DNA of 64,000 nt from contig JAPTJF010000186.1 in assembly GCA_029339195.1 (NCBI GenBank), forward strand, positions 1 through 64,000. Direction: 5' to 3'. A program made the position numbers and the translations under genes. Positions 1-10,586 of the stretch are shown here, piece after piece. The first letter of the stretch is position 1; each line of letters starts with the position of its first letter. Below the pieces are notes generated by a model that was not told the origin of the DNA, ran no database searches, and saw only the letters and a program-made list of their open reading frames with translations. The stretch is from Micractinium sp. NFX-FRZ (Eukaryota; Chlorophyta; Trebouxiophyceae; Chlorellales; Chlorellaceae).

Positions 1-2997
1 CGCCTGCTGCAGCTGCCCAGCAGGCCTGCTGTGGTCCTGCTGCACCACTACTCGTGGCACAGCGCGGCGGGGGATGGCGACACGGCGGGCCTGTTTTATG
101 GCGACCCTGAAGCCACTTTTCAAGAGCTTGCACGGGTGGGTAATGTGATTTACTGCGTTGGGCAGGACGGATTTGTGCAAGGAGCGGGGTGGGGCTGGCA
201 CGCAGGTCAACCACTGCCCGCTGCTGCCGCCGACTTGCTGCCTTTCCACTTCGTCCTCCTGCTAAATCCTGTCCAACCCCGCCCCCCACCCCGCCCCACC
301 CTGCCCCCCCCGGCAGTACTACGACCTGCCCTCCATGTCGCTGCGGGCCGCCGCCTGGCGGCAGATGTACGAAAACGTGGAGGGGTTCAAGGTGAGCCAC
401 GATTGTAAGAGTACCAGCGGTCTCAAAAGTGGGCTGGGATAGGTGTGACTGCAAAGGATCAAAGGGTGAGGCAGCCGTCCCAACAACAAAGGAGGGGCGA
501 CAGCGCAGCGGAAGCAGGCAGCCAGGCAGGAGCCTGGGTCTGCTGGGCTGGACCGCCTGCTGCGCCTGCTGTGCTGCCACAGCGTACGCAGCAACCGCCT
601 CTCTTCGACATATCCACCTCTGCAGGTCAACGAGGTGACGCGGCCCAACGTCAAGGTCCGGGGCGTGCTGCTGCCCCAGGCGCAGGCCGGAGAGGACGGC
701 AGCTACGTCTACGACGACTTGTGAGTGGCTGTTGCGTTTCGTGGCAGCGAGGTGGTATTGCATTGTGTGCGCGATGGCGTGCAGGGCCAGCCACATCTAT
801 GACGACTTGTGAGCGTGCACATGACTTGAAATGAGCAATACAGCTGTGTGCTGTGGTGCGCTGGATCATAGCATACACAGCACCAAAGCAAATGGAGAGG
901 AGCACACACAGCCTCTCTACTTGGTCTAACACTATGTGCACCCAGCCCCCAGCTGCTGGCAAAGCTTCTGCCCACCGCGGGGTTCCAGGCGGGCTGCCTA
1001 ACAACACGCCCTCCCTGCTGCCCCTGCCGCTGCAGCATCCACCCCAGCCCCACGGGGCACCAGCTGCTGGCGGAGCTGCTGTGCGCCCCCCTCATACGGG
1101 CGGTGTGGGAGGCGCGGCTGGGGCTGGCGGTAGCAGGGCGGCAGGACCCACGCTTTGCCGCGCTGCCCCCGCCCATGATACCCAACGAGCACGACTCCCA
1201 GGGCTTTTGCGCCATCCAGGTGGGTTCGATCATGACGCTGCTTGCATGGTGAGGGGATGCTCAGTCGTACATTGTGAAAGGTGTCACAGTTGAGCAAGAC
1301 TCCCAACGGCCTTTGTGCTACCCAGGTGGGTTGACGGGGCTTGGTGGCATGGTCACGGTGCGTTACGCTCCTTAGTAGGTGCCACACTGCGCACGACTCC
1401 CACGAGAGCTCCCGCTCCTATGCTGGCGGGTGCATGTTGGATAGCTCGATACGGTGACACACCAGCGTCGGTTTGGTGTGCCAGCCCGCCCAAAAAGGGC
1501 GCACTCCTTACCCCCCACCCCCTGCTGTGCATGCTGTGCAGGAGGCATTTCCCAGCGCGGTGGCTGCCCACACCTTTGGCTTTGTGTACCAGCCGGAGAA
1601 GGTGGAGGGCGCGAGCTTCCGGGAGCAGGAGTGGGGCTTCTCCGCCTCCCAACCAGGTGAGTTTTTATGACGCGTGGCGTCTTACAATGCAATGCCAGGC
1701 TAGTGCAGTGGCGGGGTGGAGATGGCTGGCAAGCGAGTTCTACCATGTTGTGAGGCTTCACCACGGTGCCAGCAGGGGCAGAAAGCCAGCTGTGCAGCGT
1801 GGTGGCAGTGCGGACAGCATGGGCGCAGCCGGCGGGGCAATTCCCGGCTGCGGTACGTGCTGCTGGCGTGTCACGCTGTGGTCGTGCTGTGGAGGCGCCC
1901 TGCCCCAGCAGCAGCTGCCACTGCTGCGCCTCGCATGGACCGCTCGCTGCGCTGGCTGCCCCTGCTGCGCCCGCTGCGCCCGCTGTGCCCTGCCCTTCCT
2001 TGCAATTGACTTCCTCGCTCACCGAGCAAGCGCCACCATTACCGTTGCAATCAACTGTCAACTAGCTGAGCATGTAATGCTTCACTCTCCCCGCCTGCAG
2101 GCGAGTCCCTCACCCTTCAAGTGAACACCCAGTCTGGCGTTGCCGGCGACACAGGGCAGGCCAACGTGCTCATCATGTTCCTAAAGGGCAACGCCGACGT
2201 GATGGGCGCCGCTGACGTGGCGTGCGTGTCCGGCTGCACCTGCAAGCCCACCCGGCTGGACGCCACCTGGCCGGCTCACGTAAAAATGATCGCCGTGTTC
2301 GAGCTATTGGTGCGTGCGAGCGAGGAAGGGAGGGCGCGGCTGTGGGGGTTGTGTGAGGATAGGGGGACGAGGGGCAGAGGCGGGGCACGCCAGGCTGTGG
2401 GGCCGGGCCGGGCCGGGCAGAGTGCATGGGCTGTAAGCCCTCCGGCCGCTCTGGCCGCACTGTTGAGCTTGTAGGCAGCCGGTAGGTGGTCGCTCACGCG
2501 TCCCAAATCACCCAAACCCGTTGCTCGCCCGGCAGTGGCTGTGTCTCACTGAGCGTGAGAGCTTGTTGGGGTACTTGGTCATTGGTCATTCCCTAGGCAT
2601 GGCTGACACCCATCGCCCCCACCATGCAATGCAGACCTCCATGGACGCCCAGTGCCGCATCCAGCTCACCGTTGCTGCCGACAGCGCCAATCGCACGGTG
2701 AGTGCTTCCTGTTGGCTTCCTCTTCGTAAATCCGCATCCGCACCTTCAGATCATGCGTGCCCCCGCCGCCCGGAGTGCATGCCCGGCATCCTCTGCCTGC
2801 CAGCAGTACAGTGCGCTTGCGCACCCACAGGATGCCCGCCTGCCCGCCAGGCGAACCATTGTTCAGTATTGTGAGTGAGGTTCCTGCTGCGGGGCGGGAG
2901 TGCATGTCGGCCTGCATGCTGAGCATGCTGTGCCGCGCTGTGGTGCGCTGTGTAGGTCATGCTGGCGGGCGTGATGGTCAACCACTGGCACGAGTAA
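1..2997 (+). CDS. SGNH/GDSL-like secreted hydrolase, paralogue A (5'-truncated by window edge)
   Basis: This is the 3' part of a gene whose start lies left of the window. Exons read 1-135, 317-391, 626-720, 1036-1219, 1542-1656, 2101-2309, 2635-2697 and 2956-2997, together 306 codons in one frame. The visible part holds the LLHHYSWHS stretch, the YYDLPSMSLRAAAW block and, across the third intron, a D-F-I-H-P-x-x-x-G-H motif that fits the Asp-x-x-His catalytic block of SGNH hydrolases. The catalytic-Ser exon is outside the window, but paralogues B and C carry GGSVT there. The C-terminal half has a Cys-rich segment (DVACVSGCTCKPTRLD) and ends in VMVNHWHE. Exon sizes match B and C almost exactly. 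It lies tail to tail with B. The substrate is unknown; a role in cell-wall or extracellular polysaccharide deacylation is a guess. Confidence 0.72.
700..820 (+). repeat. Duplicated splice-donor segment, paralogue A
   Basis: The exon end encoding YVYDDL with its GTGAGT donor (to about 727) recurs at about 795-818 as an ATCTATGACGACTTGTGAGC copy inside the following intron. The same exon end is repeated in paralogues B and C. Confidence 0.75.
1185..1410 (+). repeat. Repeated splice-donor segment, paralogue A
   Basis: The exon end around GAGCACGACTCCCAGGGC...CATCCAG|GTGGGTT (about 1188-1226) recurs at about 1293-1332 with its own CCAGGTGGGTT. A decayed third copy of the GCACGACTCCC start lies near 1390. 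Spacing is about 100 bp. Confidence 0.7.
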
Positions 2998-4380
2998 GGA
3001 GGGGCTGCCCCCTGCTGTAACCCCACAAGCCCACCCACCCCGGCGGGCGCACCGCGGTGGCATGCCAGCTGGACAGCACATTCAAGGCAACCCGGCACCG
3101 CACCGCCTCGTGAAGCCATAACCGCACCACCTGAGTGTGGGAATAAACTACCGCCTCGCATGCACATTAGCATGCTGAGACACATTTACATTGACTGACG
3201 CGCACCACTCCTTCTTTCGTGCTCTTCCCCCGGCAATGAATGATGCACGCATTCCCGGTGCCTTGCACTCAGCTCACCGACGTTCTGATGCTCTCCTCTT
3301 CGTGGCTCGTTGCCCTCCCTGTTACATAATCTCCGCCCGCTTGCCACACCAAGCCGATGCCTTCTGATGCTGCTCCGCTCCCGGCAAGCGCAAGCTCGCC
3401 CGGCTGCCCGCTACTTGTCTATCCATGCCCCTCGATTCCCACCGATTCTTGCTACCTCCATGCACATGCCATGCACATACTTGCTTCATGCACATACCAC
3501 CTTCTGTTGCGCCTCCCCTTTGGCGGCCACACTGGCCGCATTGTAATACCGCAGAGCGGAGGCCGCGCATTTAAATTCAAATCAAATTTGTGCACAGCCG
3601 GAGGCGGAGGGGACCCTGCGGAGCGCTGTCGGCAGCTGCTGCACTGCCAAGACTGTTCGGAGGGGCAGTGAATGGCAGAGGCTGCGCCCTCCTGATTGTG
3701 GTAGCGAATTGCACGAATGATTGACCCTGTACTCAGCTTCCGGAAGCAGCAGCGGCGTCAGGAAGTACCTGCCCCTGCAGCCGTTTCCAGCGCACTGCAG
3801 CACGCTTACATGCGTCGGATACGCGCGCCGTCAAGGGCGACATGTTGCAGGCCTGGGGCAGCTGGGCAGAAGTGAGTACAGAGAGAGGATGGGTGGGCGG
3901 GCAGCTTGTTTGTGTGTGCAGCACAGAGGGATGGGCCAGGGGGGGGGTATGCAGCGGTGACAATGGGCGATGGTGGAAGGAGGAGGCGGTACTGACGAAT
4001 CGGGGTGAATCAGGCTTTGTGGCGAGGGCTTGGGGCGAATAGGGGTGGACGAGTAGCCCAAACGAGATGGGTTCAGTTGGGTGCAGGGACGTAATGAGCC
4101 TTGCGTCAGGACGAGGTGAGGGTCAAGGCAGCGGGAGGCAACGGATAGGGAAGGGAATCCGCAACGCAGTCAGTCAGTCAAGGGTGCGACTCAGGAGCTG
4201 CGACTCAGGAGCTGCGACTCAGGAGCTGCGACTCAGGAGCAAAGTAAGCCAAGGATTGATGCACCATGTCAGTCAGCGTGCAGATGATACGGGTCGGGCG
4301 GGAGCAGGGGCGGCGGCTCCTGGGTGGGCAGGGTGCGCATGGGAATTGCAGCCAGGCCTGCGGCAAGGGGCCGCCCCTCC
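2998..4380. other. Convergent 3' region between SGNH paralogues A and B
   Basis: No convincing gene. The interval lies between the stop codons of two convergent genes. TGTAA motifs, the usual green-algal poly(A) signal, occur at 3016-3020 and 3542-3546 for the + gene, and as TTACA at 3806-3810 for the - gene. The 14-bp tandem repeat listed separately lies near its right end. Short ORFs here have no recognisable domain. Confidence 0.5.
4185..4240. repeat. 14-bp tandem repeat, 4 copies
   Basis: TGCGACTCAGGAGC is repeated four times without a mismatch, in the 3' flank of SGNH paralogue B. Confidence 0.9.
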
Positions 4381-7300
4381 TTACTCGTGCCAGTGGTTGA
4401 CCATCACGCCCGCCAGCATGACCTGCACAGCACGCCACAGCACACCACGGCAGGCTTAGCAGGCGGCACTACTCCCCTGCTGTGCATGCCAAGCTGGCAG
4501 GCAAGCTGGAGTGTCATGCAACTACGGCAACCTTGCCAGGCCAGGCTGCCAGCAAGGCCAGAAGGGGCGAGAGAAGGATGGGGTCCCCACGCTTTCTCCA
4601 GAGAAGAAAAGAAGCCGGCAAGCAGCCAGGAGCCGGCTGGCCGGCCGGCCGGCAGTACAGGCAAGGGCAGGTGCCCAGCAGCTCACGCTTGCCGTGCTGC
4701 TGCTGCGCTGTTGAAGCCCCTGCAGGACATTTTCCATCCCCTGTACTGCCCCTGCAGGTCACTTTCCACCCCCTGTACTGCCCTTGCAGGACATTTTCCA
4801 TCCCCTGTACTGCCCCTGCAGCGCACCGCCGCACTGCGGACGTCCAGCCCAGCGCACTGCTGCCCCTTCCTCAAGGCAAGGCAAGAGATGCAGGGGCAAC
4901 GCGCTTGGTGGCTTTTTAAGCAACTCACCGTGTTGTTGCCGCCGGCACTGGGGTTGGTGGGCGGTGCTATCGTGAGTGTGATGCGACAATGGGGCACCTG
5001 GCCAGACACCTGCACACACAGAGTGACGCGAGGGATACAGGCATCACTCGCCAGCGGCACAAACTGGGGGTGGCGGGTGGGGGGAGGGAAGAGGATTGAG
5101 CACTCACAATGACTTCTTGCACCGCCAGCATGCGCTGCACCGAGGGCCACGAGGCGTCCAGCCGCGTGGGCGGGCAGGAGCAGCCGGCGGAGCAGGTGAT
5201 GTCGGCTGCGCCCATGGTGCCGGTGAGGGCCTTCAAGTACATGATGAGAACCTGCAGTGGGCAAGATGACCGATAAACGAGAAACGTTTTGAACAGCAGA
5301 GGGCAGGCAGGGGCAGGTGCCGCCTGCTGCACCCAGGCTGCCCCTGAGGGCTGCCAGACCTAGGTGCATGGTGGGAACCTGCAGTCAGCAAGCTGGGCAC
5401 ATCAGCAATCAGCTTGTTGAGCAGCAGAGGGAGGCAGGGGCAGGTTACGTGTGCGCACCCCCCATGCTGCCTGTCCAAGCCTTCAAGTGCATGGGTTGCA
5501 CCTGGTGCCAGGAGGGGAGGGGATGCAAGTGCCATGGGTGGGCAACGAAAGTGACCTTGTGAGGCAAGGACTGGCGGGGCACAAGCATTAGCTTGTCAGC
5601 ACAGCCGCATTGGGTCGTCAGCTCAGCCGCCGTTGCTGTGCCTGGTTCATGTCGGGCCACGTCGGGGGCGCCCCACCAGCCACCTGCCCCGAAACCGGCC
5701 TCCCTGCCTGTGCCAACACTGCGGCGCAGGCGGGGGCTCGGGCCCGGTGAGTGGCCAGGGGCTTCAAGCTCAGGCCCGGCCAGGAACCACACCCGGAACA
5801 ATCATGTGCCCATGCAAAAACCGTGCATGTAAGGCAACCACACTTGTGAGCCAAATATGTAAGCGAAGCGCCAGGGCTCTCACCTGGGCCTGGCCCCAAT
5901 CTCCAGCCAAGCCAGACCGTGTGTCCACCTGCAGCTCCACCCAGTGGCCTGCAGGGGGGTGGGGCCATAACAACAGCACGTGGAACACAGTTGTGCAAAC
6001 AGAAGAGGGTCGAATTCTTTCCACCTGCAGCTCCACCCAGTGGACCTGTAGGGGGGTGGGGCCATAACAACAGAACGTGGAAAGCCTTTTGTGCAAACAG
6101 AAGTGCGTCAAATTCTGTCCACCTGCAGCTCCACCCAGTGGCCTGCAGGGGGGTGGGGGCACAGCAACAGAAACATGAGTTGGGACCTCGCTAAACAAGC
6201 GCGCCTCACTCTTTCCAGTGGCCTGCACAGCAACAGGACGTGGAACCATGATTGTGCAAACAGAATTGCGCCACATTCTTTCCGCACAGCAACAGAACAT
6301 GGATGCAAATGTTGCGCCAAGCACCTTGGTTCTTACACCTTGGCTCGCTGCTTGGGACCCACCACCCGGCTCCATCCCGCCCGCTCCCACCGCTGCTGCC
6401 TGCACACTCCCTAGTGCCGCCGCTTGACTCCAGCAACCGCCCCCACCCCCCACTGCCCAAGCAGCAAGCAACACCCACCTGGCTCCGTCCCCGTCCACCC
6501 CCACTGCTGCTCGCTAAACGTGGCGGCCCCTGGCTGCTGCGGCTCGTAGCTGAAACCCCGGGTGCCCACCACCGCCATCTGGAACGCCTCCTGCAGCCGA
6601 CAATGAGCAATTGGACACTTCAGTGACGAGTTCATATCGAGACAATGCGGCATTGGTGGGAGAGGCACCACCGCCATCTGGAACGCCTCCTGCAGCCGGC
6701 ACACAAGCAGGCAAATGTAGCATTCAGTCGTGGGAAGGGGCGGTGAAGGCAGGGCTCCCCTGTGCCTGCCACCCCCACAGTCTGCTGCATGCTGCTCACC
6801 ATACCCCACACCCCACTGCTTGGCCGCGTGTGCCGTGGTTGATGAGACAACACATGCAAACGACACCTGCCAAGGGTACATGCAAGCACCCACCTGCAGC
6901 GCGCAAAAGCCCTGTGAGTCGTGCTCGTTGGGTATCATGGGCGGGGGCAGCGTGGCAACGCGTGGGTCCTCCCGCCGCGTCAGCATCAGCCCCAGCCGCG
7001 CCTCCCACACCGCGCGTATGAGGGGGGCGCACAGCAGCTCCGCCAGCAGCTGGTGCCCCGTGGGGCTGGGGTGGATGCTGCAGCGGCAGGGGCAGCAGAA
7101 TGGCGTTTAGTTGGTAGCTCCACACGGCATGGACATAGCACTTGGCGCCGTGCAGCCTCACCAAGTCGTCATAGATATGTCTGCCACACAATGCAACACC
7201 GCGCGCGATGCAACAGCCCACGCTCACAAGTCGTAAAAGGTGTGTCTGCCACAATGCAACACCCCATGCTCACAAGTCGTCGTAGATGTAGGCGCTTATG

Positions 7301-10300
7301 TCCCCCGTCGCCTGGGGCAGCAGTGCGCCTCTAACAGAGATGCCGGGGCGCACCACGGCGTCCACCTGCGGTACAGCCAGTGTCAGATGGTGCAGGCAGT
7401 ACAAATGCAGTACGGTCAAAGGTTGCATGGCCTCGCATGGGGATGCCGGGGCGCACCACGGCGTCCACCTGTGCGGTACATCCAGTGCAGGCTGTACAGG
7501 CAGCACATGGTCAGTACGGATGCGGTACGGTTAAAGGCTGCATGCCTCAGGTGGGGATGGCGGGGCACAGCACACCTGCCAGGATGCCCTTGAACCAAAC
7601 CCGAGCAACTCCCAAGCAGTAAGAGGGTGCTCAATGACGGTGCATGAAGGCCACTTGCCCTCACCTTGAAGCCGTCAATGTTTCCGTACATCTGCCGCCA
7701 AGCAGCGGCCCGCAGCGACATGGAGGGCAGGTCGTAGTACTGCGGGGGGTGGGCAGGCAGGGGGGCGGGGTGGGCAGAGTGGGAGGCAGGGCGTGGAAGG
7801 AGAAGGAGGGAGGGAGGGAGCGAGCCTCGGCTGCGTAGTGCCCCGTACAGCTGCAGCATTGGCGTGCAGAGGCGGGCAATAACTGCGCGGTGTTGCAGTG
7901 TGGGTTGCTTGGTCGGGTGGGGCATTGATGTTGGGGAGAAAGGAGCAGGGCAAATGCACCGGCGGTGCATGTCCCAGAAGTGCCGCCAGAGCCGGCGGGC
8001 AGGGAGCGCACCGCTTGGCCTGGACGTGTCCCTCCTGCCCCCAACCCTTGACACACTCCCTGCCTTGCCTTGCTTGTTGAGCAATGCTGAAGCGACCCCT
8101 CCGGCTTCCAATGCACCCGTAGGACAGCCGCCCCCAGCTTCCCTCCCTATCCACCAAACACGCCACCCAGCTTCCTGCCAGCTTCCCATCCCACCTGCGC
8201 CAGCCTGGCAAACGTCGACTCGGGCTCGTTATAGAACAGCCCTTCCAGCTTCCCATCCCCCGCCGCGCTGTGCCACGAGTAGTGGTGCAGCAGGACCACA
8301 GCAGGCCTGCTGGGCAGCTGCAGCAGGCGGCGCAGCAGCTGCTCGTACGTGTGGCGCTTGGGGGAGGTGGTTGCTGCCACAAAGTTGTCGTTGACCGCAA
8401 ACTCGGCCACCACTGCAGGGCGGTACACGAAGCAGTACCAGTCTTCATCAAGTGGATGCACAGTTTAAATGCACAGGAGAAATAGGTGCTGGGGTGGTGG
8501 GTGCCGCAATGGAGTTGTTGCTCAAACAGCAACCTTGGCCTCCCTCCCACCAGTATGAGCACACACAGCAAGGCCACATGCTTGCACAGCATGCACAGCA
8601 CACCACAGCACGCACCTCTGCAGCAACTCACTCAACCAGGTCAGCCTCCCTCCCCACCAATGTGTGCACCAGCATGGCATCCACAGCATGCACAGCACGC
8701 CACAGCATGCAGCTCAGCAACTGGGCACTCACCCAGGTCGGAATCCCGCCCACCAGTGTGCACACACGTGATTGCATGCACAGCACGCCACAGCATGCTG
8801 CTCACTCACCCAGGTCGGGGTCTGGCCCCACCAGTGTGTCCACACAAGGCGCAAACCAAGCAGAGTTGGAGGAGGGCATGCCCCGGTTTATGAACTGGTG
8901 GCCCCTGCACATAGCAGGCAGCGGCGAATAGTTGAAAGTGACCGACAACGCCCTTGGCCAAGCAGGAAGCATCAGGCAGACTGGCTGGGTGAAATCGTTG
9001 GTTAGCATGCCGTCTAGGCGGGGCACAAGAGGTGGGGGGCTTCACTCACTCATTTGGGAAGTTGAGGCTCACAAACGTCTGAAAGCGCTTGGCGTAGCTG
9101 AGCCCCTGTGCCGCATACACCCCCGAATTGGTCACGCTGCGGTGGGGCGGGCAGGGGGGAGCAAGATCAGGGCAAGCAACGCAGGGCCACGGTCCCTGCC
9201 GGAGCAGCGCCGCACCTGCGAGCAGCGGCCGGCTCCCCACCTGCATCGAGTGCCCGACGCTGAGCGCAGCCCTCGGGATGCCAAGATGGCACCCAGCCCT
9301 CCCAGCCTGCCATGGCCGCGCACTCATTTCCGCCTCCCACTCCTCCCTCCCACTCTTAGTAGGTCCTACTCAACTCTCTACAACTCATCCCTCCTTCTCC
9401 TTTCTCCCTCCCCGCGAAAGTCCCACTCCTGACCCCTGCTCCTCCCTCCCACTCACCCACCCCACCCCGCCCACCTGCCGCCCAGCATGACCACCCGGAT
9501 GGGCTGCCCCGACAGCAGCTTCTCAGCGACACGCCTTATGGCGGAGCCTGACCCATAGGACATGCCCCTCCACACCTCCTCATCCGTCAGGAGAGGCTCC
9601 CAGGGAACCTGCGGCAGCCGAGGGGGCGGCAAGCATTATGTTCTTGTTTGTCTTTTGAAGCACAAAGAAAGGCAGCGCCTGCCTGGGCACACCCCCTCAT
9701 CTGTCAAAAGAGCCTCCCAAGGCACCTGCGGCAGGGAAGTGGAGGGGAAGGGCCCAAGTCCCACTTGGGTTGGTGTGAGCACATGCAAGAGCAGCGCCTG
9801 CCCCTGTACACCTCCTGCACATCAGGCAGCGGCTGCTCTACTGGGGACCCTGGGCAGGAGCAAGCAGTCTGCGTGTGTTGAGGGCACGTATTGGAATGTG
9901 TTTCTACTGACGACGCCTCCTTGCTGAGCTGGGCATGGGGAATGAGAGGACACAAGGGGTTGCAGCTTAGGTCGCGGGTTGGGGGGTGACGTGACGCAGG
10001 CCGTTGGTCTCCAGGCCAGCCGGCGGGCCGGCAGGGCATGCCATGCATGCTGCTGGGAAGCCTGGCGCTTGCATTGGCTCGCACGGGGGGCTGCCCGCTA
10101 TTGGCTGGCAGCTGGAGAGAGCGGGCCGGCGGCACAGCATAGGGTCAGCTCGAGCTGTCCAGCTGGCAGGCGCACCTGCAGAGGCGGGCGCACGCCCGCT
10201 GAGGCCGCCATGGAAGCGGCGTCCAGTGTCTGATGCAGCGTGCGGCCTGCAGGGAGGGGGCGCATCCAGAGAGGGCGCACAGGGCGGGGTGCGTGGAGGG

Positions 10301-10586
10301 CTGAGGAGTCCGGGCAGGGGCAAGGAGGGGCAGCATGTGGCCAACCGTGGCCAACCGCCGCCGCGGCTGGGTGCGCTGGCACAGCGGCGGCGTGGCTCTG
10401 CGCTGGGCCTTGCCACCAGGGGCGACCCTTGACATGCCGGAGCGCACCTTGTGAGCTCTGGTGCGACGAACTTGTGCCGGCCAGGGCAGGGGTGCAGCAG
10501 GCAAGGGCTAGGAGGCAGGCCCAAGCCGTGCCTGCCCGGCGCCAGGACCGACCCCTGGCTGGGAGGCCGCCGCCGCCGCCGGCCAT
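4381..10586 (-). CDS. SGNH/GDSL-like secreted hydrolase, paralogue B
   Basis: Thirteen or more exons on the minus strand. Those after the N-terminus read 9608-9475, 9136-9050, 8904-8810, 8412-8195, 7739-7665, 7365-7274, 7077-6894, 6590-6479, 5948-5884, 5251-5108, 4997-4929 and 4422-4381, together 439 codons. The likely first exon starts at 10586 with a signal peptide (AWACLLALACCTPALAG core) and a donor near 10450. One short exon joining it to 9608 was not resolved. The protein carries VMLGGSVT (catalytic Ser block), VVAEFAVND, LLHHYSWHS, YYDLPSMSLRAAAW and a D-x-x-H-P-x-x-x-G-H block, then a Cys-rich part and VMVNHWHE at the end. Compared with A and C it has one extra intron (5252-5883) that splits a 209-nt exon into 65+144 nt. 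It is probably an extracellular or wall-associated esterase of unknown substrate. Confidence 0.75.
4719..4821. repeat. 32-bp tandem repeat, 3 copies, in the last intron of paralogue B
   Basis: Units start at 4719, 4751 and 4783 with the form CYTGCAGGWCAYTTTCCAYC, followed by a CCTGTACTGCC tail, and end in a partial fourth unit. On the coding strand each unit supplies a CCTGCAGG acceptor-like site. Confidence 0.9.
5205..5530 (-). repeat. Exon-start tandem repeat inside the paralogue-B-specific intron
   Basis: The start of the exon encoding VLIMYLKALTGTMGAAD, with its CTGCAG|GTT acceptor (about 5205-5257), recurs at about 5340-5385 and about 5455-5506, spaced 121-127 bp. The copies carry their own CAG|GT. 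The middle copy keeps the GCCCTC...GGCAGC portion. The outermost copy would read V-Q-P-M-H-L-K-A-W-T-G-S-M-G-G-A-H, clearly derived from the exon. Confidence 0.8.
5922..6310 (-). repeat. About 97-bp tandem repeat carrying an exon start and its acceptor
   Basis: Three good copies and two decayed ones. Each copy holds CACCTGCAGCTCCACCCAGT (5926, 6022, 6120), which on the minus strand is the start of the exon encoding HWVELQVD with its upstream acceptor. The intronic part (AACAACAGMACGTGGAA, GTGCAAACAGAA) is repeated with it. Decayed copies lie near 6216 and 6284. Confidence 0.9.
6565..6705 (-). repeat. Duplicated acceptor and exon start, paralogue B
   Basis: ACCGCCATCTGGAACGCCTC followed by CTGCAGCCG occurs at about 6571-6599 and again at about 6670-6698, 99 bp apart. 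The first is the real exon start (EAFQMAVVG); the second would read EAFQMAVVP. Confidence 0.85.
7155..7290 (-). repeat. Repeated donor segment, paralogue B
   Basis: Three copies of the exon end encoding YIYDDL with its donor (AAGTCGT at 7163, 7226 and 7274 on +), separated by TCTGCCACA(CA)ATGCAACACC spacers. The outer copies are degenerate. Confidence 0.75.
7335..7580 (-). repeat. About 103-bp repeat of acceptor and exon start, paralogue B
   Basis: GATGCCGGGGCGCACCACGG followed by CGTCCACCTG occurs at about 7339 and 7442; a degenerate third copy (GATGGCGGGGCACAGCAC) lies near 7554. It is the reverse complement of the start of the exon encoding VDAVVRPGI with its acceptor. Confidence 0.8.
8620..8850 (-). 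repeat. Repeated donor segment with CACAGCATGC spacers, paralogue B
   Basis: Three copies of the exon end encoding VDTLVGxxxDLG with ACYCAcCCAGGT donors (CAGGTC at 8637, 8734 and 8811), separated by GCATGCACAGCACGCCACAG blocks. The innermost copy is the exon border used. Confidence 0.8.
9570..9740 (-). repeat. Duplicated acceptor and exon start near the paralogue B N-terminus
   Basis: The exon start coding VPWEPLLTDEEV with its CCGCAG acceptor (border 9608) recurs about 117 bp upstream on the gene strand (about 9690-9735), where it would read VPWEALLTDEGV. A weaker third trace lies near 9805-9850. Confidence 0.75.

Noticed and set aside
3310..4061. Several 60-100-codon ORFs in the convergent region after paralogue A
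   Set aside because: Overlapping frames on both strands, no conserved motif; better explained as 3' UTR and spacer.
5922..6310. CRISPR-like regular repeat spacing
   Set aside because: The repeats are long, imperfect, partly coding and lie in a eukaryotic intron; there are no unique spacers and no cas genes.
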